In this document: positions 26,140 through 35,030 of the stretch, one piece after another
How the letters are laid out: the number at the start of each line of letters is the position of its first letter
Numbering within the stretch: the first letter of the stretch is position 1
Assembly: GCF_016908875.1 (NCBI RefSeq)
Contig: NZ_JAFBES010000019.1
Coordinates: forward strand, 1 to 45,963
From: Bacillus ectoiniformans
GTDB taxonomy: Bacteria; Bacillota; Bacilli; Bacillales; Domibacillaceae
Direction: 5' to 3'
Length of the DNA stretch: 45,963 nucleotides
The notes under the pieces: generated by a model
Told to the model about the DNA's origin: nothing
Database searches by the model: none
Seen by the model: the letters and a program-made list of their open reading frames with translations, nothing else
Made by a program: the position numbers and the translations under genes

Positions 26140-26739
26140 TCATTTTTGCGCTTTCAGAATATAATAACCTTTTTTCTTCAATACAACTTCTGTATCTCCA
26201 AAAAGTTTGTCTAATTCTTTAATAGCGGAAGGTGCCCCTTGCTTTTTTTGAATCACTACCCAAAGTTCTCCGCCTTCAGCCAGCTTCTCATAACTTTGAT
26301 GCAAGAAATCAAATACTACTTGTTTACCTGCACGGATCGGCGGGTTTGTTAATATAGCAGCAAATGAATCCTCGGTTACACTTAAAAGCCGGTCACTCTC
26401 ATAAATATTGACGTTTTCAACTTTGTTTAAAACTGCGTTTTCTTTCGCCAGAGATAAAGCGCGCTGATTCACATCAATCATATGAATCATTCGCTCAGGA
26501 CAAACTGTCGCGATGGATAAACCGATCGGACCATATCCACAGCCAGCATCTAAAATGGGGCCATTTACTTCTGGAGGCTGAAAACTTTCAATTAATAATT
26601 TAGAACCAAAATCCACTTCTTTTTTCGAAAAGACACCCGTATCTGTTTTAAATCGAAATGTTCTCGACTTCAATTCGTATTCCCAGTATACCGGATCACT
26701 TTCACTCTCAGGAGTGTGTGAAAAATAATGATTTGTCAC
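26140..26739 (-). CDS. ybxB: RsmC-like class I SAM-dependent rRNA methyltransferase (YbxB)
   Basis: The 199-residue protein is a class I methyltransferase of the RsmC/RlmG type, predicted to make m2G in 16S rRNA. SAM motif I is DAGCGYGPIG (64-73); the catalytic motif is TNPPIRAGK (131-139), the N-P-P-[FI] form used by N-methyltransferases. It is a single-domain form that lacks the degenerate N-terminal half of E. coli RsmC. The start is GTG with GGAGG seven bases upstream. It lies between rplL and rpoB in Bacillus; the exact target base cannot be read from the sequence. Confidence 0.88.
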   Translation of the reverse strand: MTNHYFSHTPESESDPVYWEYELKSRTFRFKTDTGVFSKKEVDFGSKLLIESFQPPEVNGPILDAGCGYGPIGLSIATVCPERMIHMIDVNQRALSLAKENAVLNKVENVNIYESDRLLSVTEDSFAAILTNPPIRAGKQVVFDFLHQSYEKLAEGGELWVVIQKKQGAPSAIKELDKLFGDTEVVLKKKGYYILKAQK

Positions 26740-26775
26740 AGTTATTCCTCCCTCTATGGAAGTTTAGCAGACAAA

Positions 26776-26806
26776 ACAAAAGCTCGCTGATACAGCGAGC
26801 TTTTGT
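26776..26806 (-). terminator. Rho-independent terminator after rplL
   Basis: Perfect arms AACAAAAGCTCGCTG and CAGCGAGCTTTTGTT face each other across one base, with TTTTG following on the minus strand. It starts about 20 bases after the rplL stop and would reduce transcription into ybxB and rpoB. Confidence 0.9.
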
Positions 26807-26826
26807 TGTTTTAATCTATAGCTAAA

Positions 26827-27189
26827 TTACTTAACTTCTACGCCAGCGCCAACTTCTTCAAGTTTAGCTTTAAGCTCTTCAGCTTCTTCTTTAGAAACGC
26901 CTTCTTTAACTGCTTTTGGAGTGTTATCAACAAGTTCTTTCGCTTCTTTAAGACCAAGGCCTGTGATTTCGCGAACAACTTTGATAACTTTGATTTTTTG
27001 AGAACCAGCAGAAGCTAGAACTACTTCAAATTCAGTTTGCTCAGCAGCAGCTTCGCCACCAGCAGCACCAGCTACAGCTACAGGAGCAGCAGCAGTTACA
27101 CCGAATTCTTCTTCAATTGCTTTTACTAGATCGTTCAAGTCAAGAACGGACATTTCTTTAATCGCATCAATGATTTGTTCTTTAGTCAT
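26827..27189 (-). CDS. rplL: 50S ribosomal protein L7/L12
   Basis: L7/L12 is the multi-copy stalk protein that recruits translational GTPases. The 120-residue protein has the N-terminal dimerisation domain ([20 protein letters not shown]), an Ala/Gly-rich hinge (near 35-50) and the C-terminal factor-binding domain with [15 protein letters not shown]. It follows rplJ after 65 bases and ends at a strong terminator. Confidence 0.99.
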   Translation of the reverse strand: MTKEQIIDAIKEMSVLDLNDLVKAIEEEFGVTAAAPVAVAGAAGGEAAAEQTEFEVVLASAGSQKIKVIKVVREITGLGLKEAKELVDNTPKAVKEGVSKEEAEELKAKLEEVGAGVEVK

Positions 27190-27254
27190 TTTAATGTTCC
27201 TCCTAATATTATGGTTTTGTTTTATTGTGTTAGACGGCTGCTAATTCGATCAGC

Positions 27255-27755
27255 TTACGCGCCTTGTTCTTCTTTTTGTTCCGCAACCGCTTTTGTAGCA
27301 AGAGCGAAGTTGCGCATTGGAGCTTGAAGTACGCTGAGTAGCATAGAAAGTAGGCCATCGCGGGATGGAAGTTCAGCAAGAGCTTTCACTTCTTCTACCG
27401 TTACAACGTTTCCTTCTAATACACCTGCTTTGATTTCTAATGCTTCGTGTTTTTTAGCGAAATCATTAAGAATCTTAGCTGGAGCTACAACATCTTCATT
27501 ACTGAATGCAATCGCATTTGGTCCAGTAAGGAAGTCGTTTAATCCAGAAATTTCAGCTGTTTCAGCCGCACGGCGAGTTAATGTATTCTTGAATACTTTA
27601 AACTCGATGCCAGCCTCACGTAGTTGCTTACGCAGTTCAGTTACTTGACCAACTGTTAATCCGCGGTAGTCAACCACTACTGTAGACGCACTGTTTTTAA
27701 ATTTACTAGCGATCTCTTCAACCGCTTGTTTCTTTTGTTCAATTACACTGCTCAT
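27255..27755 (-). CDS. rplJ: 50S ribosomal protein L10
   Basis: L10 anchors the L7/L12 dimers to 23S rRNA at the stalk base. The protein is 166 residues from the ATG at 27755 ([19 protein letters not shown]). The reading frame stays open for 39 more codons upstream, but these run through the structured leader and terminator hairpin and are not conserved coding sequence. The C-terminal helix that binds L12 is [18 protein letters not shown]. Confidence 0.98.
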   Translation of the reverse strand: MSSVIEQKKQAVEEIASKFKNSASTVVVDYRGLTVGQVTELRKQLREAGIEFKVFKNTLTRRAAETAEISGLNDFLTGPNAIAFSNEDVVAPAKILNDFAKKHEALEIKAGVLEGNVVTVEEVKALAELPSRDGLLSMLLSVLQAPMRNFALATKAVAEQKEEQGA

Positions 27756-27827
27756 CTTTACACCTCCTGTAGCTTTATACAGAAAAACGCGAATGCTTTC
27801 CTGGTCTAGCAAACATTTATACCAAGC

Positions 27828-27857
27828 AAAAACCTCCATGCCTAGTAGACATGGAGG
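27828..27857 (-). terminator. Attenuator hairpin in the rplJL leader
   Basis: CCTCCATG and CATGGAGG form perfect eight-base arms with a nine-base loop, followed by TTTTT on the minus strand. It lies about 70 bases upstream of rplJ and inside the transcript from the 27972-28000 promoter, so it can act as a leader attenuator. Confidence 0.85.
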
Positions 27858-27955
27858 ACGAAAGCATAGCATACGGCTATATTATCTATCGTTCACCTCG
27901 GCAGGAATTATGCTTATTCAGCACCTGCTGTCTACGGTACAAATGTTTAATTTAT
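27858..27955 (-). ncRNA. L10 leader (autoregulatory RNA of the rplJ-rplL operon)
   Basis: The leader between the promoter and the attenuator contains CCTGCCGAGGTGAACG, which resembles the conserved part of the known Bacillus L10 leader family. That RNA binds the L10-L12 complex and couples excess protein to lower expression. The GAATAAGCATAATTC stretch forms a local stem. Assignment rests on motif and position, not on a covariance search. Confidence 0.75.
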
Positions 27956-27971
27956 TTTAACAACAGATTTC

Positions 27972-28000
27972 ACTTTACCAGTTACTTATCTGTTTGTCAA
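27972..28000 (-). promoter_or_regulatory. Sigma-A promoter of rplJ-rplL
   Basis: TTGACA at 28000-27995 and TAAAGT at 27977-27972 have a 17-base spacer, immediately after the rplA stop. Transcription would begin near 27965, at the start of the L10 leader. Confidence 0.65.
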
Positions 28001-28001
28001 C

Positions 28002-28703
28002 TTAATTTTTAACAGCTACGGAAGAAGGATCAACCTTCACGCCAGGGCCCATAGTAGAAGTAACTGTTACGTTCTTCATGTATGTTCCTTTAGCTGCTGC
28101 AGGCTTAGCTTTTACCATTGTTTCGAAGATTGTGTTAAAGTTTTCAGCCAACTTGTTGTTTTCGAAAGAAACTTTACCAATCGGAACGTGAATGTTTCCA
28201 GCTTTGTCTACGCGGTATTCAACTTTACCTGCTTTGATTTCTTCAACTGCTTTCGTTACATCGAAAGTAACTGTTCCAGTTTTAGGGTTTGGCATTAAAC
28301 CTTTAGGGCCTAATACGCGTCCAAGTTTACCAACTTCACCCATCATGTCTGGAGTAGCAACGATAACATCAAACTCGAACCAACCTTGTTGAATTTTGTT
28401 GATGTATTCGCTATCGCCAACATAGTCAGCGCCAGCTGCTTCAGCTTCTTTAGCTTTTTCACCTTTAGCGAAAACTAAAACTTTTTGAGTTTTACCAGTT
28501 CCGTTTGGAAGCACTACTGCGCCACGGATTTGCTGGTCAGCTTTCTTAGGATCTACACCTAAACGAAAAGCAACTTCTACAGTTGCATCAAATTTAGCGA
28601 AGTTTGTTTTTTTAACTAATTCAATTGCTTCTTCTAAAGAATAAGCAGTTGTACGGTCAATCAGCTTTGCAGCTTCTTCGAATTTTTTGCCTTTTTTAGC
28701 CAT
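28002..28703 (-). CDS. rplA: 50S ribosomal protein L1
   Basis: L1 forms the mobile stalk by the E site and aids release of deacylated tRNA. The 233-residue protein begins [18 protein letters not shown] and has the two-domain L1 fold with [15 protein letters not shown] (near 132-146). In several bacteria it represses its own operon by binding mRNA. A stable hairpin lies directly upstream, between rplK and rplA. Confidence 0.98.
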   Translation of the reverse strand: MAKKGKKFEEAAKLIDRTTAYSLEEAIELVKKTNFAKFDATVEVAFRLGVDPKKADQQIRGAVVLPNGTGKTQKVLVFAKGEKAKEAEAAGADYVGDSEYINKIQQGWFEFDVIVATPDMMGEVGKLGRVLGPKGLMPNPKTGTVTFDVTKAVEEIKAGKVEYRVDKAGNIHVPIGKVSFENNKLAENFNTIFETMVKAKPAAAKGTYMKNVTVTSTMGPGVKVDPSSVAVKN

Positions 28704-28756
28704 TATAAATTTCCTCCTTATGTGGTTTTAGCGGAATAACCTCCCACGAATAAAGG

Positions 28757-28796
28757 TTGCGAGTGAAGTAATAGACATACGTTCACCTCGCAACCC
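28757..28796 (-). promoter_or_regulatory. Long hairpin in the rplK-rplA gap
   Basis: GGTTGCGAGTGAA at 28757-28769 pairs with TTCACCTCGCAACC at 28784-28797 with one bulged base, giving about 13 pairs and a loop of about 14 bases. No T-run follows on the minus strand. On the minus strand it contains CGAGGTGAACG, the same 11 bases seen in the L10 leader at 27890-27900. A regulatory site for L1 is plausible but unproven. Confidence 0.6.
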
Positions 28797-28826
28797 TTGA
28801 ACAACAACTTCATCAACTAATAAAAA

Positions 28827-29252
28827 TTAGTCTTCGATCACAATACCCATGCTGCGGGCAGTACCTTCAACCATAAGCATAGCTGCTTCAACGCTTGCTG
28901 CGTTTAGGTCAGGCATTTTTGTTTCAGCGATTTCGCGAACTTTATCGCGTTTCACTGTAGCAACTTTGTTGCGGTTTGGTTCACCAGAACCAGACTCGAT
29001 GCCAGCTGCTTTCTTAAGAAGTACAGCAGCAGGTGGAGTTTTAGTGATAAATGTAAATGAACGGTCTTCAAAAACCGAGATTTCAACTGGAATGATTAAA
29101 CCAGCTTGTTCCGCTGTACGCGCATTGAACTCTTTACAGAATCCCATGATGTTAACACCTGCTTGTCCAAGTGCTGGACCTACTGGCGGCGCAGGGTTTG
29201 CTTTACCTGCAGGAATTTGCAATTTAACTACCTTAGTAACTTTTTTAGCCAC
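28827..29252 (-). CDS. rplK: 50S ribosomal protein L11
   Basis: L11 lies at the GTPase-associated centre and is needed for RelA activation by uncharged tRNA. The start is GTG at 29252, eight bases after AAGGAGG, giving 141 residues ([20 protein letters not shown]). Upstream in-frame codons would add 18 residues across the ribosome binding site and are rejected. The proline-rich [12 protein letters not shown] segment (thiostrepton region) is intact. Confidence 0.98.
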   Translation of the reverse strand: MAKKVTKVVKLQIPAGKANPAPPVGPALGQAGVNIMGFCKEFNARTAEQAGLIIPVEISVFEDRSFTFITKTPPAAVLLKKAAGIESGSGEPNRNKVATVKRDKVREIAETKMPDLNAASVEAAMLMVEGTARSMGIVIED

Positions 29253-29384
29253 GAGACACACCTCCTTAAGTCCGTGATGTGGTATTTGGGGATTTCCCCC
29301 TCCCACTCAAATAATATCTTTATTATCATAAATAAAGATGATCAATTAAAATTAGTCTCATTCGCGAGACGTACTGACTTAGAA

Positions 29385-29413
29385 ATATTACCACTTTTCG
29401 TTTAATATTTCAA
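29385..29413 (-). promoter_or_regulatory. Sigma-A promoter of rplK-rplA and its leader
   Basis: TTGAAA at 29413-29408 and TAATAT at 29390-29385 with a 17-base spacer lie just after the nusG stop. The leader of about 125 bases has an AT-rich hairpin (ATCTTTATT/AATAAAGAT, about 29315-29338) and GTGGGAGG at 29306-29299. The same eight bases recur before rplA at 28748-28741. Confidence 0.6.
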
Positions 29414-29424
29414 GACATTTTCCA

Positions 29425-29958
29425 TTATATTTTATCTACCTGGTTAAAATCAAGTTCAACTGGCGTTTCTCGGCCAAACATATTCACCAGCACTTTTAAT
29501 TTCGCTTTATCGTAATCCACTTCTTCTACTGTTCCTTCGAAGTTAGCAAATGGCCCTTCGTTCACTGTTACTGTCTCACCCATGTCGAAGTCGATATCTT
29601 TGCGTTTTTCATCCATGCCCATTTGTTTAAGGATATTCTTCACTTCATGCGGCAATAACGGAGTTGGTTTGGAACCATGTCCTGAAGATCCAACGAATCC
29701 CGTAACACCTGGTGTGTTTCTTACTACATACCAAGAGTCATCGGTCATGACGATTTCTACTAGCACGTATCCAGGGAACACTTTGCGCTTTGTCACTTTT
29801 TTCTTGCCGTTTTTAATATCTGTTTCTTCTTCCTCCGGTACGATGACTCGGAAGATTTTATCTGACATACCCATTGATTCAACGCGTTTCTCAAGGTTTG
29901 CTTTCACCTTGTTTTCGTATCCTGAATAGGTGTGAACAACATACCAATTTTTTTCCAT
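29425..29958 (-). CDS. nusG: Transcription elongation and pausing factor NusG
   Basis: NusG binds RNA polymerase, modulates pausing and links it to the ribosome through S10. The 177-residue protein has the NGN domain ([20 protein letters not shown] onward, to about 115) and a C-terminal KOW domain around [21 protein letters not shown] likely promoter and a terminator-like hairpin precede it, so it may be attenuated in its own leader. Confidence 0.98.
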   Translation of the reverse strand: MEKNWYVVHTYSGYENKVKANLEKRVESMGMSDKIFRVIVPEEEETDIKNGKKKVTKRKVFPGYVLVEIVMTDDSWYVVRNTPGVTGFVGSSGHGSKPTPLLPHEVKNILKQMGMDEKRKDIDFDMGETVTVNEGPFANFEGTVEEVDYDKAKLKVLVNMFGRETPVELDFNQVDKI

Positions 29959-30006
29959 AGAAAGGGACTTAAGCGTCCTTCCCTCCTTTGCATTTTAAAA
30001 CCAAAT

Positions 30007-30029
30007 TAAAAAACCCGTTAACCGGGCTT
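30007..30029 (-). terminator. Terminator hairpin between secE and nusG
   Basis: On the minus strand AAGCCCGGTTAACGGGTTTTTT has GCCCG/CGGGT-type pairing with a very short loop and a T-run of six. It lies about 50 bases before the nusG start. It may end the sigH-rpmGB-secE transcript or attenuate a transcript from the 30055-30063 promoter. Confidence 0.75.
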
Positions 30030-30054
30030 TTATGAAATGTCTCTATGATTTTTC

Positions 30055-30063
30055 ATTATACCA
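30055..30063 (-). promoter_or_regulatory. Extended -10 promoter candidate for nusG
   Basis: TGGTATAAT is a perfect extended -10 element. No -35 at ideal spacing is evident (TTGAAT is 19 bases upstream), which extended -10 promoters tolerate. The start would be near 30048, so the hairpin at 30007-30029 would lie in the nusG leader. Confidence 0.55.
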
Positions 30064-30108
30064 TGTCAAAACATAGTATATTCAAGCAGAAATTACAAAA
30101 CAGCATTT

Positions 30109-30294
30109 TTAGCTAGCTGTTACCCAGCGAATTAAAGCAGAAATTCCTTCATCCACGATCAAGAAAAAGATCGCTAGAAGAACAACAGTTGTAATAACTG
30201 TTACAGTATAGCTCGTCAGCTCTTTTCTCTTTGGCCAGCTGACTTTTCTCATTTCCGTTCCTACGTTACGGAAAAATTGCGTTATGCTCGACAT
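30109..30294 (-). CDS. secE: Preprotein translocase subunit SecE
   Basis: SecE clamps the SecY channel and is essential for export. The protein is 61 residues from the ATG at 30294, the short single-span Gram-positive form. It has the conserved cytoplasmic helix FFRNVGTEMRKVSWPKRKEL and one transmembrane segment (VITTVVLLAIFFLIVDEGI). An upstream TTG overlaps the GGAGG site and is rejected. Confidence 0.96.
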   Translation of the reverse strand: MSSITQFFRNVGTEMRKVSWPKRKELTSYTVTVITTVVLLAIFFLIVDEGISALIRWVTAS

Positions 30295-30331
30295 GTATGA
30301 AACCTCCAAAGATCAACTGTAACACATGGTT

Positions 30332-30478
30332 TTACTTGGTCTCTTTATGGACTGTGTGTTTATTGCATGTGCTGCAGAACTTTTTTATTTCCAGGCGTTC
30401 TCCGCCGTCATTATTCTTATGCGTAGAATAATTTCTTGATCCGCAAAATGAGCAGGCCAAGACTACCTTTTTCGTCAT
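30332..30478 (-). CDS. rpmGB: 50S ribosomal protein L33
   Basis: L33 lies near the E site of the 50S. From the ATG at 30478 the protein is 48 residues, [20 protein letters not shown]..., with two CxxC pairs (CSFC and CSTC) that make it a zinc-binding form. B. subtilis has several L33 paralogues; position between sigH and secE identifies the RpmGB copy. Upstream in-frame codons give a non-conserved extension and are rejected. Confidence 0.92.
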   Translation of the reverse strand: MTKKVVLACSFCGSRNYSTHKNNDGGERLEIKKFCSTCNKHTVHKETK

Positions 30479-30543
30479 CAAAAACCCACCTTGTGTCAAT
30501 TCTACAAAAATATCATTGTCTAGAGGACTAGTCAAGTCATTCC

Positions 30544-31188
30544 CTACATGGTGATTTCTCTAAACTCTAAATATCGCTCTAACTTTCTCTTCACCCTCTG
30601 AAGGGCATTATCAATTGATTTCACGTGGCGGTTGAGCTCTTCTGATATTTCCTGATAGGACTGTCCATCCAAATATAGAGCAAGAACTTTTCGTTCTAAA
30701 TCACTTAATAATTCATTCATTTTGCCTTCAATATTGCTAAACTGCTCTCGATTAATGATCAGTTCTTCAGGATTCATCACCTTTGCACCAGTAATAACAT
30801 CCATCAAAGTCCGGTCTGATTCCTCGTCATAAATCGGCTTATCCAGCGATACATACGAATTCAAAGGAATATGTTTTTGTCTAGTTGCCGTTTTAATTGC
30901 GGTAATAATCTGTCTTGTAATGCACAGTTCTGCAAAAGCTTTAAAAGAGGCCAGCTTGTCCCCTTTAAAATCACGAATGGCTTTATACAGACCAATCATA
31001 CCTTCTTGCACAATATCCTCTCGATCCGCTCCAATTAAAAAATAAGAGCGGGCCTTCGCCCTGACAAAGTTCTTGTACTTATGAATCAAGTAATCTAAAG
31101 CGTCACTATTCCCCTTATGAACGTGTTCTATCAGTTGCTCATCATTCAGCGTATCTAGCAATAAACTATTTGAACGGTTCAAGCTCAC
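30544..31188 (-). CDS. sigH: RNA polymerase sigma factor SigH
   Basis: SigH is the sigma-70 family factor that directs early sporulation and competence genes at the transition to stationary phase. The 214-residue protein has region 2 ([20 protein letters not shown], near 48-67, then LYKAIRDF) and the region 4 helix-turn-helix ([20 protein letters not shown]). The start is GTG at 31188, six bases after GAGGGG. Its promoter has sigma-A boxes; AbrB control, known in B. subtilis, cannot be judged here. Confidence 0.97.
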   Translation of the reverse strand: MSLNRSNSLLLDTLNDEQLIEHVHKGNSDALDYLIHKYKNFVRAKARSYFLIGADREDIVQEGMIGLYKAIRDFKGDKLASFKAFAELCITRQIITAIKTATRQKHIPLNSYVSLDKPIYDEESDRTLMDVITGAKVMNPEELIINREQFSNIEGKMNELLSDLERKVLALYLDGQSYQEISEELNRHVKSIDNALQRVKRKLERYLEFREITM

Positions 31189-31226
31189 ACACTTCCCCTC
31201 CGCCTGCGAAAAACATAGATAGAAAT

Positions 31227-31256
31227 ATTATACAGTACGAATTTTTTTGACGTCAA
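31227..31256 (-). promoter_or_regulatory. Sigma-A promoter of sigH
   Basis: TTGACG at 31256-31251 and TATAAT at 31232-31227 are 18 bases apart, in the 72 bases after the rae1 stop. A start near 31220 gives a short leader of about 30 bases before the GTG of sigH. Confidence 0.7.
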
Positions 31257-31260
31257 TGCC

Positions 31261-31770
31261 TCATTTTTGGCCACGCCGCCATTTGTCGAAAATTTCTGCC
31301 ACTTCATCACTTAATTTTATTTTTGAATTTGGCTTTTTTTCTTGAATGTGTTTAAGGTTCTTGCCAATTCTTTTTTCGGTTACATTTAATTCTTGCAGAA
31401 GTTCTCTTGCTGAGACTCTCAAAGCTCCTTGTCCAAAGATTACCCATTGCTCGGTAAAGTCGGATGTTGCGACGGATATTTGATTTTTTATGTGATTTAG
31501 TTCAATCGCCAATTTTTCTATCCGCTCATCAGCCGATTCATTTTCCCGGGTGAAAATAACTTCGACCTTCGAATGCCTGAACTTCTTTTCTGTCCCTTTT
31601 ACAAAGTGGGCATCAAAGACGATAATGACTTTAGAGCCTGTGAACCCTTGATATTCAGCCATCAGTTCAACTAGCCGATCACGGGCAGCCGCCAGATCGT
31701 GCTTTTTCAGTTCACGAAGTTCTGGCCAGGCCCCAATGATGTTATAGCCGTCCACGAGCAGAATATTCAT
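31261..31770 (-). CDS. rae1: Ribosome A-site endoribonuclease Rae1 (YacP)
   Basis: The 169-residue protein is the YacP/Rae1 PIN-like (NYN) nuclease, which in B. subtilis enters the ribosomal A site and cuts specific mRNAs in a translation-dependent way. Acidic active-site residues are visible in ILLVDGYNII (Asp6 region), FDAHFVKGTE and VATSDFTEQ. It lies two bases after rlmB, the usual neighbour, and before sigH. Confidence 0.9.
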   Translation of the reverse strand: MNILLVDGYNIIGAWPELRELKKHDLAAARDRLVELMAEYQGFTGSKVIIVFDAHFVKGTEKKFRHSKVEVIFTRENESADERIEKLAIELNHIKNQISVATSDFTEQWVIFGQGALRVSARELLQELNVTEKRIGKNLKHIQEKKPNSKIKLSDEVAEIFDKWRRGQK

Positions 31771-31772
31771 GC

Positions 31773-32516
31773 CTATTCTCCTACAGGATGACGTCTTCGA
31801 TAAACCTCGTACATGAGTAGTCCTGCAGCAACAGATGCATTTAGGGAAGTGACCCGTCCAGCCATTGGCAGCTTAATGAGAAAATCACATTTCTCTTTAA
31901 TTAAACGCCCAATGCCTTTTCCTTCACTGCCGATCACTAGACCAAGCGGCATTGTTCCGTCTAACTGACGGTAATCATCTGCCCCTTTCGCATCCGTTCC
32001 GGCAATCCATACACCCCGCTCTTTTAGCTCATCGATTGTCCGAGCCAAGTTTGTGACACGTACAACCGGGATATATTCAATCGCTCCTGTGGATGCTTTC
32101 GCCACTGCCGCTGTCAACCCAACTGCTCGGCGCTTAGGAATAATGATCCCATGGGCACCAACAGCATCAGCCGTTCGCATAATAGAACCAAGGTTATGCG
32201 GATCTTCTATTTCATCCAATAGCAAGAAGAACGGTGCTTCGCCGCTTTTCTCCGCTATCGCATATAGATCATCTAGCTCGGCGTACTCATAAGCTGCGAC
32301 AGATGCCACAACCCCCTGATGATTTTCTGAGCTCATTTGATCAATTTTTTGCTTTGGCACGAATTGCACAAGCACGTTTTGTTCTTTCGCTAATTTAACA
32401 ATTTGCTGCACCGGCCCTTTTTGAGCACCTTCTGCTATCCAGACTTTATTAATTTCTCTGTCGGATCGCAAGGCTTCTAGCACTGGATTTCTGCCCGCAA
32501 TAAATTCTTTCGACAT
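31773..32516 (-). CDS. rlmB: 23S rRNA 2'-O-methyltransferase, SpoU family (RlmB)
   Basis: RlmB methylates the ribose of G2251 (E. coli number) in the P loop of 23S rRNA. The 247-residue protein has an N-terminal substrate-binding domain and the SPOUT-fold motifs NLGSIMRTADAVGAHGIII, GSEGKGIG and PMAGRVTSLNASVAAGLLMY. The start begins MSKEFIAGRNPVLEALRSD. It lies two bases after mrnC and two before rae1, a tight rRNA/RNA-processing cluster. Confidence 0.94.
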   Translation of the reverse strand: MSKEFIAGRNPVLEALRSDREINKVWIAEGAQKGPVQQIVKLAKEQNVLVQFVPKQKIDQMSSENHQGVVASVAAYEYAELDDLYAIAEKSGEAPFFLLLDEIEDPHNLGSIMRTADAVGAHGIIIPKRRAVGLTAAVAKASTGAIEYIPVVRVTNLARTIDELKERGVWIAGTDAKGADDYRQLDGTMPLGLVIGSEGKGIGRLIKEKCDFLIKLPMAGRVTSLNASVAAGLLMYEVYRRRHPVGE

Positions 32517-32518
32517 GT

Positions 32519-32941
32519 TTATTGTCCTCCTTTCTCATCAATTTTCTGGTCAAGACAATACGTAATGATTTCATTCATCCGCTCGATCTCACCAGTTAGG
32601 AACAAGTAGCCAATCAGCGCTTCAAATGCTGTACTATGGCGGTATGTTTGCATATCTGTGTTTTTAGGAATGGTGCCTGATTTAGCATTCCGGCCTCTTC
32701 GGACTACAGCAAGTTCCTCTTCAGATAACAGTTCATCATCTGTCAATTTCTTCAATATTCTCGCTTGCGCTTTAGCCGAAACATATTTCGTTGCCTCTCG
32801 GTGAAGACGGTTAGGCTTGACCTTGCCGAGCTGCAGGAGGAAATGCCGAATATGAACTTCATATACAGCATCCCCCATATAAGCAAGAGCCAGGCTATTC
32901 ACTTGTTTCGCTTCTTTAAGCGGTTCAAAATTCTGCATCAT
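32519..32941 (-). CDS. mrnC: Mini-ribonuclease III
   Basis: Mini-RNase III matures the ends of 23S rRNA in Bacillus. The 140-residue protein is an RNase III catalytic domain without a dsRNA-binding domain. The active-site motif is [20 protein letters not shown] (17-36 or so), with the catalytic Asp in GDAVYE. It lies four bases after cysS. A tandem pair of ATGs (32941 and 32938) makes the exact start uncertain by one residue. Confidence 0.93.
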   Translation of the reverse strand: MMQNFEPLKEAKQVNSLALAYMGDAVYEVHIRHFLLQLGKVKPNRLHREATKYVSAKAQARILKKLTDDELLSEEELAVVRRGRNAKSGTIPKNTDMQTYRHSTAFEALIGYLFLTGEIERMNEIITYCLDQKIDEKGGQ

Positions 32942-32945
32942 TGCC

Positions 32946-34343
32946 TTACCCTCTTTTCCAGCGTATCCCCTGTGGAGTGTCCTCCACGATAATATTCATT
33001 TCTTTCAGCTTATCACGGATCTCATCTGCCAATTGAAAGTTTCTGTCTTTTCTTGCTTGCGTACGTTCAGCAATCAACGCTTCGATTTCTTCATCCAGCA
33101 AGCCTTCTGCTTTAAAGCTAAGACCTAGCACATAGAATAGATCCTCATACTCCTTCAAGAAAGCGTCAATCACTTGATCGGAAGTATGCTTCTCCATGAG
33201 GTAGTAATTCGCTTGTCTTGAAAGATCGAACAGGACTGAAATCGCATTGGCTGTATTAAAGTCATCATCCATCGCTTCAAGGAATGCTTGATGAAGACCT
33301 CTTACTTTATCCAGCCACTCTTGGTCACTATCCGTTAAGTTCGTACTAGATTGTTTACGGTGCTTTAGGTTGTCGTACGAAGTCGTTAACCGTTCTAATG
33401 CTGTCTCGGCATTGCCAAGCAATTCATCGTTATAATTAATTGGGTGGCGATAGTGAACGGACAGCATGAAAAAGCGCAAAACTTGCGGATCGATTTGTTT
33501 AATTATGTCGTGAACAAGGACAAAGTTTCCGAGTGATTTCGACATTTTCTCATTATCTATATTGATATATCCATTATGCATCCAGTAACGGGCAAACGTT
33601 TTTCCTGTCATTGCTTCCGACTGGGCAATCTCATTTTCGTGGTGAGGGAAGGCCAAATCCTGTCCGCCTGCATGAATATCAATGGTGTCACCTAAGTATT
33701 TGCGCGCCATAGCCGAGCACTCAATGTGCCAGCCTGGACGTCCTTCTCCCCAAGGGCTATTCCAGGAAATCTCTCCTTCTTTAGCCGCTTTCCATAAAAC
33801 AAAATCCAGGGCATCTTCTTTCTTTTCCCCTACATCAATTCGCGCCCCTACTTTCAATTCATCGATCGATTGATGAGAAAGTTTTCCGTACCCTTCGAAG
33901 CTTCTCGTCCGGTAGTAGACATCTCCATTGGACTCATAGGCGCTTCCTTTATCAATAAGTGCTTGAATAAATTCAATAATTAAGTCAATGCTTTCTGTCA
34001 CGCGAGGATGGACATCTGCTTTTTGGCATCCTAAAGCGCTAGTATCTTCAAAATAAGCCTCGATAAACCGTTCCGCAATGGTTGGAACATCTTCACCCAG
34101 CTCATTTGCCGCACGAATCAATTTATCGTCCACATCCGTAAAGTTAGATACGTACTGAACGTCAAACCCTCTGTACTGCAGATAGCGGCGAACCGTATCA
34201 AAGACAATGGCCGGACGAGCATTTCCAATGTGGATATAATTGTAGACGGTTGGACCGCACACATACATTTTTACTTTTCCCGCTTCGAGAGGAATGAACT
34301 CCTCTTTTTTTCTTGTTAAAGTATTATAAAGTCGAATGGTCAT
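32946..34343 (-). CDS. cysS: Cysteinyl-tRNA synthetase
   Basis: CysS charges tRNA-Cys. The 465-residue class I synthetase has the HIGH motif (HIGN, in [13 protein letters not shown]), the KMSKS motif (KMSKSLGNF) and zinc ligands including CGPTVYN and IECSAMARK. It ends WKRG. The start overlaps the end of cysE by 20 bases. It is downstream of the cysteine T-box. Confidence 0.98.
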   Translation of the reverse strand: MTIRLYNTLTRKKEEFIPLEAGKVKMYVCGPTVYNYIHIGNARPAIVFDTVRRYLQYRGFDVQYVSNFTDVDDKLIRAANELGEDVPTIAERFIEAYFEDTSALGCQKADVHPRVTESIDLIIEFIQALIDKGSAYESNGDVYYRTRSFEGYGKLSHQSIDELKVGARIDVGEKKEDALDFVLWKAAKEGEISWNSPWGEGRPGWHIECSAMARKYLGDTIDIHAGGQDLAFPHHENEIAQSEAMTGKTFARYWMHNGYINIDNEKMSKSLGNFVLVHDIIKQIDPQVLRFFMLSVHYRHPINYNDELLGNAETALERLTTSYDNLKHRKQSSTNLTDSDQEWLDKVRGLHQAFLEAMDDDFNTANAISVLFDLSRQANYYLMEKHTSDQVIDAFLKEYEDLFYVLGLSFKAEGLLDEEIEALIAERTQARKDRNFQLADEIRDKLKEMNIIVEDTPQGIRWKRG

Positions 34344-34989
34344 GTCGATATTCTCCTTTTTTCGTCTCTTCCAGCTCTTTTTTTAACTTTTGAATTTCTT
34401 TTTCCATGCCAAGCAATCGGTCAGCAACTGGATCTGGCAAATCGCAATGGTTTAAATCCTTTTGCACCTTTTTCCCTGCTTGAATCACAATCCGGCCAGG
34501 AATGCCGACAACCGTAGAGTCTGCCGGAACATCCTTCAGCACGACAGAACCTGCCCCGATCTTGGAGCCTTCCCCTACAGTGATGGACCCTAGTACTTTC
34601 GCTCCCGTCGCAATCAGCGCATTGTCTTTTACGGTCGGATGTCTCTTCCCCTTTTCTTTGCCGGTTCCGCCAAGTGTGACTCCTTGATACAACGTAACAT
34701 TATCCCCAATTTCACAGGTTTCTCCGATCACCACGCCCATTCCGTGATCAATGAATAGACGACGGCCAATTTGGGCGCCTGGATGGATTTCAATCCCGGT
34801 AAAGAAGCGGCTAATCTGGGAAATGAGACGGGCCAGAAAAAAGAATTTTCTTTTGTAAAATCCGTGAGCCAAACGGTGTCCCCATATAGCATGAAGACCA
34901 GAATAAGTTAAGATAACTTCTAGATAGCTGCGGGCAGCTGGATCTTGCTCAAAGATGGTATCGATATCTTCTTTTAACACACGGAACAT
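34324..34989 (-). CDS. cysE: Serine O-acetyltransferase
   Basis: CysE makes O-acetylserine from serine and acetyl-CoA, the first step of cysteine synthesis. The 221-residue protein has the N-terminal helical domain and the left-handed beta-helix of hexapeptide repeats ([20 protein letters not shown], 91-110 or so). The active-site His is in FIDHGMG. It overlaps cysS by 20 bases and is the first gene after the T-box, so precursor supply and tRNA charging share one signal. Confidence 0.97.
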   Translation of the reverse strand: MFRVLKEDIDTIFEQDPAARSYLEVILTYSGLHAIWGHRLAHGFYKRKFFFLARLISQISRFFTGIEIHPGAQIGRRLFIDHGMGVVIGETCEIGDNVTLYQGVTLGGTGKEKGKRHPTVKDNALIATGAKVLGSITVGEGSKIGAGSVVLKDVPADSTVVGIPGRIVIQAGKKVQKDLNHCDLPDPVADRLLGMEKEIQKLKKELEETKKGEYRHDHSTL

Positions 34990-35030
34990 AAGATGATTTC
35001 TCCTCTCTATCTCAAATTTTAGACAAAATA

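Noticed and set aside
27756-27872. N-terminal extension of L10
   Set aside because: The codons run through the L10 leader and its terminator hairpin and are absent from L10 proteins; the ATG at 27755 fits family length.
28849-29277. Plus-strand open frame of 142 codons opposite rplK
   Set aside because: It is antisense to conserved L11 coding sequence, with low-complexity composition typical of shadow frames.
31251-31260. Palindrome TTGACGTCAA before sigH as an operator
   Set aside because: It overlaps the -35 box and its dyad is partly a consequence of it; no known regulator site is recognised and ten bases are too few to claim one.
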